Shown: piece by piece, positions 60,561-64,000 of the stretch
How the letters are laid out: every line of letters starts with the position of its first letter
Numbering within the stretch: the stretch's first letter is position 1
Assembly: GCF_048771995.1 (NCBI RefSeq)
Contig: NC_133024.1
Location: 87,700,501 to 87,764,500, forward strand
Source of the DNA: Taeniopygia guttata
Taxonomy: Eukaryota; Chordata; Aves; Passeriformes; Estrildidae
Reading direction: 5' to 3'
DNA: 64,000 nucleotides
The notes under the pieces: model-generated
Database searches by the model: none
Told to the model about the DNA's origin: nothing
Seen by the model: only the letters and a program-made list of their open reading frames with translations
Program-made: the position numbers and the translations under genes

Positions 60561-60712
60561 TTAAATATCCTTTCCACATTCAGGGCAAAGGATGTCATCC
60601 CTTTCTGTGAGGAAGCCACGACCCACCAATGAAAGGGAGCACTTCTTACAGTTAAAGCAATCATTATGCCACTGCCGTTCTTCAAAAGAGATGTACTTGG
60701 TTCCTCCGAGTC
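60561..60712 (-). CDS. FHL2: FHL2 last coding exon (LIM4)
   Basis: 152 bases encoding LGGTKYISFEERQWHNDCFN, CKKCSLSLVGRGFLTERDDI and LCPECGKDI, then TAA. Contains the LIM4 zinc ligands (WHNDCF, CKKC, CPEC). Acceptor CAAACAG. Confidence 0.97.
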
Positions 60713-62910
60713 CTGTTTGAAAAGCAAAATCGTTCTGTTACAAGAAAACAATAGCAGGCCAGCCATCAGGTCATGCAGACCGACATGGAGATCTGACATA
60801 CTGCAGTGAAAAATGCCATTGTGACCAATCTGTTTGTTGCTGTGCTAATTTCACTGATTCTGTAGTGACTAATATTTTCATCCTCAAATACTTCTGTTGC
60901 TTTCAGCAAAGTTAATGAGCAAGGCTCTTATCCCTAGTGATGATAATGGCAGAAATGAACTTCCGAGGGATGGCCCTGCAAAATGCAGAAGAGCAAAGCA
61001 CCTGCCTCTGAACAGAATTCTGTTAGTTTTTTACAGAATATCTTATGGTGCTGGACTATGTTAATTTATGTTTTTTATAAGTGCATTTAGATAATTAAAA
61101 AAGAAATTTGTCACGTGTCATGACTTGATTCATAGCTCTGAAGGAAGAATGCCTCAGGAAAAGAAGCAGGTTAGTAAAAAGCCATTCCAGAGTTTGAGGC
61201 TATGGCAGTTATCATCAGGTTGATACTTATAAAATATGTATTCATGTATTGAAGTTGTACAAAAGAAAAAAAAAAAGAAAAAATATCTTTTAGTAGTAAT
61301 TGTCTTTTGCTTAACCTCAAAAATTACTAGCTGGTGTTCCATGAAAATATTTAGTTGTGCATTTCTTCTTGAGGTTTATACCTCAAGTTTTAGCTTTTAT
61401 ATTCTTCAGATTCTGTGCTGCTTTAGTGTGTGGGTCTGAGCTTCATATTAGGAGATAATAAGCTCTCTTCACAAAGTAGGTAGACAAAACAATTCCTTTT
61501 CTAGCTTGGGACCAAGGACAACCAATCCAGATCTCAGGCCCAAGTGCATAAACAACAGTGGACCGAAGAGAGAAAAACAAGAAGGATTTGACTTCATGGG
61601 CTAAAGCTGTAATTGGACAATTAGCTTCAATATGCTCATAGACCAAAACTTATAAAAGTGTGAGATCCCATGACCTGTAGTCCATTTTGTGACCATTATA
61701 GGTTCACCTGGGGTGTAGCTCCGGCTGAACTCTTGTGCTGCCCAAAGCAGATCCATTGAGGCCTCCTAATAGTTACCTACTTTAACTCCATCTAGTTTCT
61801 GTTCTAAGTCAGCCTTCACAAGGCATCAAGGTCAGACTTTGTTTAGTTTTGCCTTTAGTAGCAATGCAATACACAAAACTGCCATGAATGTAAAGGCACC
61901 AGTCATGAGAGACCTACCACTGATTGGGTTTGTGCATCCAGCACACTTTTTGGCATAGAGGTTGCAGAAGCAACTCAAGCAGTATGCAAACTCATCCCTG
62001 GAGGTAAAGCGCTGTCCAGACAACTGCTTCTTGCATGCAGTACACACAAAACACTCTTTATGCCATGGCTGCTCCCGGTAGGTAACACCTCCTGTGGTGA
62101 TAGCCTGTTTTAGGAAAAAAAAAAAAAAAGACAAAAAAGTGTTTTCTTAAGAGTGGCATGTTTGTATTTTGATTTGGTAAAGAGGAAGGATGATGAGATT
62201 TTTTTGTGGGTGGGAGGAGGGAAAGAAGGCTTAGCAACAGCAAGATTATAATTTTGCTTGGAGTTGACCTTGAGAAAATCATGAGAGTGCTTTATTGCCA
62301 TTTTTTTTATTTATAAAAAGAAGCCCTATGCTAAAAGTACTTTATTCTGCATGTGTCGTAAAATATCGCTCTCAATTGTACTCTGTTTTTCAAGCTACTC
62401 TTTGTATGTTGCTTTTTGTATGCATGCACTAGAGTCTGTCTGATCACTGTTCATTCACCTGTCCCTTTTTTCATGGTGGAAGAATTACCTGATGTGTTTC
62501 AACTTCCCTGTTACTTTCTTTGGGAAAGACTGGTTTATTTCATATTTTAGATGAAGTATTTACTTTCTGCTTCTCCTTTGTCAGGGAGTTTTCTCTTACA
62601 AGTAAGTGGAACTGAAATTATATAATCTCTTAAAACCAGTTAATTCTTAATCTTTTTGCACATATAAAAATGAGATATTCTGCCTATTTGGATATAAAAT
62701 GGGATGGACTTAAATTCCTTAAGCAAAATAAGAGCACTACCTCCTTGCACTGGACACATTGCATGGCGAACTGTTTTTCATAGCAGGGAACACAAAAGTT
62801 TTGATTGTCCTTAGGGATGAAGCTCTTTGTCCCAATAGGCTGCTGGCAGCGGCAGCAGATAAAGCAGGTCTCGTGCCAGCTGTTGCCCTTGTATTCCATC
62901 TTTCGAGTAC
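60561..62910 (-). CDS. FHL2: FHL2 (four and a half LIM domains 2), 3' part: last three coding exons
   Basis: The exons 62910-62741, 62104-61918 and 60712-60561 join with agreeing phases to encode the last about 169 residues (about 111-279) plus stop. This fits the usual 279-residue protein exactly. The segment covers most of LIM2, all of LIM3 and all of LIM4; the half LIM and LIM1 lie beyond the right edge. From family knowledge, FHL2 is a LIM-only scaffold at Z-discs, focal adhesions and in the nucleus, binding integrins, beta-catenin and androgen receptor, and is rich in heart. All Cys/His zinc ligands expected in this part are present. The partial state is due to the window edge and not to gene damage. 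Confidence 0.97.
60713..61917 (-). other. FHL2: FHL2 intron between LIM3 and LIM4 exons
   Basis: GT-AG intron (GTAGGT donor), phase 1, about 1.2 kb. No recognised repeat apart from an A run near 61,265-61,281. Confidence 0.9.
61918..62104 (-). CDS. FHL2: FHL2 coding exon (LIM3)
   Basis: 187 bases encoding AITTGGVTYREQPWHKECFV, CTACKKQLSGQRFTSRDEFA and CLSCFCNLYAKKCAGCTNPI. Full set of LIM3 zinc ligands (WHKECF, CTAC, CLSC, and CAGC, which starts LIM4). Human has Pro where this copy has the first Ala. Acceptor CTAAAACAG. Confidence 0.97.
62105..62740 (-). other. FHL2: FHL2 intron between LIM2 and LIM3 exons
   Basis: GT-AG intron (GTAGTG donor), phase 0, about 0.64 kb. An A run on the plus strand at 62,117-62,130 forms part of the minus-strand polypyrimidine tract before the acceptor. 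Confidence 0.9.
62741..62910 (-). CDS. FHL2: FHL2 coding exon (LIM2)
   Basis: 170 bases encoding GTRKMEYKGNSWHETCFICC, RCQQPIGTKSFIPKDNQNFC and VPCYEKQFAMQCVQCKE. Contains LIM2 zinc ligands (WHETCF, CCRC, CVPC) and the opening CVQC of LIM3. Human reads ICHRC where this copy reads ICCRC; the extra Cys is at a variable, non-ligand position. Acceptor TCATTACAG. Confidence 0.97.
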
Positions 62911-64000
62911 CTGTAATGACACCAGAGCATCAAGTGAACTCCTGGATGAGATAGATGCAGTTTGTAGCTCTTGTTTGCCTGGCAGCTGTCTATCAGTAAA
63001 GAGGCATTGCAGCTGTGAGTTATTTAATGTTCCTACCAGCTTTGCACGACATTTGGTACCATTTTAGGTTTTTGGAGATCTCTTCTGCAAAGAAGAGAAA
63101 TATTTATTGCAAATAGCTACAGCCTAGAACAGCTTTTTATGGTATTATTAAGCAAATAATGAATTCCAATGCACAGGAAGTTTCAAAGGAATTGGACAGA
63201 CACCAATATAAACTGCTGTTACTGCTCAGTGGAGTTCAGGCCATTCTCCATTAAAGACTGACCTCATTCATTCCACATCTGTTTTGTATCTTTTTCAAAT
63301 AGCAGCAAGGTACCTGGTTAATTACAGACCCATGGAATGATTTGGGCTAGAAGACACCTTAAAAATAATATCATTTTAAACTCCCTGCCATGCACAGGGA
63401 CACCTCTCACTAGACCAGGTTCTCAGGGCCTGATCCAACCTGGCTTTGAACATCATTAAGGATGGGGCATGCAATTCCTGGCAAGCACCTTGACTCCCTT
63501 TCCCAATGAAATACAGTTTCTGTCTGAGACAAAGGATTATTTCATATCTGCTCAGGGGCCTTTTTCTTGTTCTCATTGAGGTGTATTATAAGTTTGCAAT
63601 TGTTTCCAGCTCAACAGAACATATCCTAAATGTTTTTCTGCCTCTTGAACCTTTCAGTAAGGAAACAGCTTTCTCTCTGTTTTCAGTTGAATTGAAAATA
63701 TGGTTGAAGTGTATAATTTAAACACTCCTTTTATTGGAAAGCAGGAGAATGGTATGGTAGTTAGAAAATAAATTCACTTCTCTAGAACAAAGTTTTAGGG
63801 TTCAGATAGTGTTCTTTGTGGATTCAGTCCACTGTATGGCAGATGGACTCTGAACCCTTCTAGGAAATTGGAGATGCCCTATTATATAGATAAATTTATT
63901 TGCACATGGTATGATTTCCTATGTTTCCAGTTTGAGTCACAATATTTGATACTGGCCAGAAGGGTAAACAAACAAATGTTTTTCCTACAGTTCTGCATCA
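62911..64000 (-). other. FHL2: FHL2 intron (continues beyond the window)
   Basis: Intronic sequence upstream of the LIM2 exon. It contains a CR1 fragment (63,328-63,550). No earlier FHL2 exon is seen before the window ends. Confidence 0.85.
63328..63550 (-). mobile_element. CR1 LINE 3' fragment, minus orientation
   Basis: Reverse complement of a CR1 3' end: 'CCATGGAATGATTTGGGCTAGAAG', 'CTCCCTGCCATGCACAGGGACACCTCTCACTAGACCAGG', 'CAACCTGGCTTTGAACATCATTAAGGATGGGGCAT', then a degraded continuation. It belongs to the subfamily whose 3' end reads GGAATGGTTTGGGTTGGAAGG in reverse complement. Confidence 0.9.

Noticed and set aside
13856-64000. Search for a novel multi-gene system or horizontally acquired cluster
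   Set aside because: All confident coding sequence belongs to three conserved vertebrate genes; the remainder is intron, LINE, LTR relic or simple repeat.

Overview
This is vertebrate nuclear DNA, and the repeats point to a bird: most interspersed repeats are CR1 LINE fragments, several keeping the family's ATTCTGTG-type 3' octamer tail, and there is one fragment of an avian ERVL-type LTR. Introns are AT-rich, and two compact CpG-rich promoters stand out. The order and strands of the three genes, TGFBRAP1 (-), C2orf49/ashwin (+), FHL2 (-), match the human chromosome 2q12 neighbourhood. A passerine is possible but the sequence does not settle the species.

Layout. Positions 1-12,560 hold no gene I can recognise: AT-rich DNA, a small orphan GC-rich patch (about 2.47-2.68 kb), an ERVL LTR fossil (6.19-6.35 kb), a GGAT microsatellite (7.83-7.92 kb) and CR1 fragments (11.74-12.47 kb). 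TGFBRAP1 covers about 12.56-45.3 kb on the minus strand, with 11 coding exons, a predicted noncoding first exon in a CpG island, and a complete 863-residue reading frame in which every splice phase agrees. Between the two divergent promoters (45.45-48.88 kb) lie an extreme AT/microsatellite block, LTR-like unique sequence and a CR1. C2orf49 occupies about 49.05-57.79 kb on the plus strand with four coding exons giving 244 residues. It converges on FHL2, whose last three coding exons (residues about 111-279 of 279) lie at 60.56-62.91 kb on the minus strand; its earlier exons and promoter lie beyond the right edge.

Function. The three genes are neighbours by ancient synteny rather than partners. 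TGFBRAP1 is the VPS3-like, CORVET-specific tethering subunit of early endosomes and also binds TGF-beta receptors. Ashwin is a nuclear protein found with the tRNA-splicing ligase complex. FHL2 is a LIM-only scaffold and co-regulator. I found no previously undescribed genetic system. The points most worth a second look are regulatory or repetitive: a 14-bp GC minisatellite in the C2orf49 promoter, an E-box in the TGFBRAP1 CpG island, the AT-rich block between the two promoters, and the orphan GC-rich patch.
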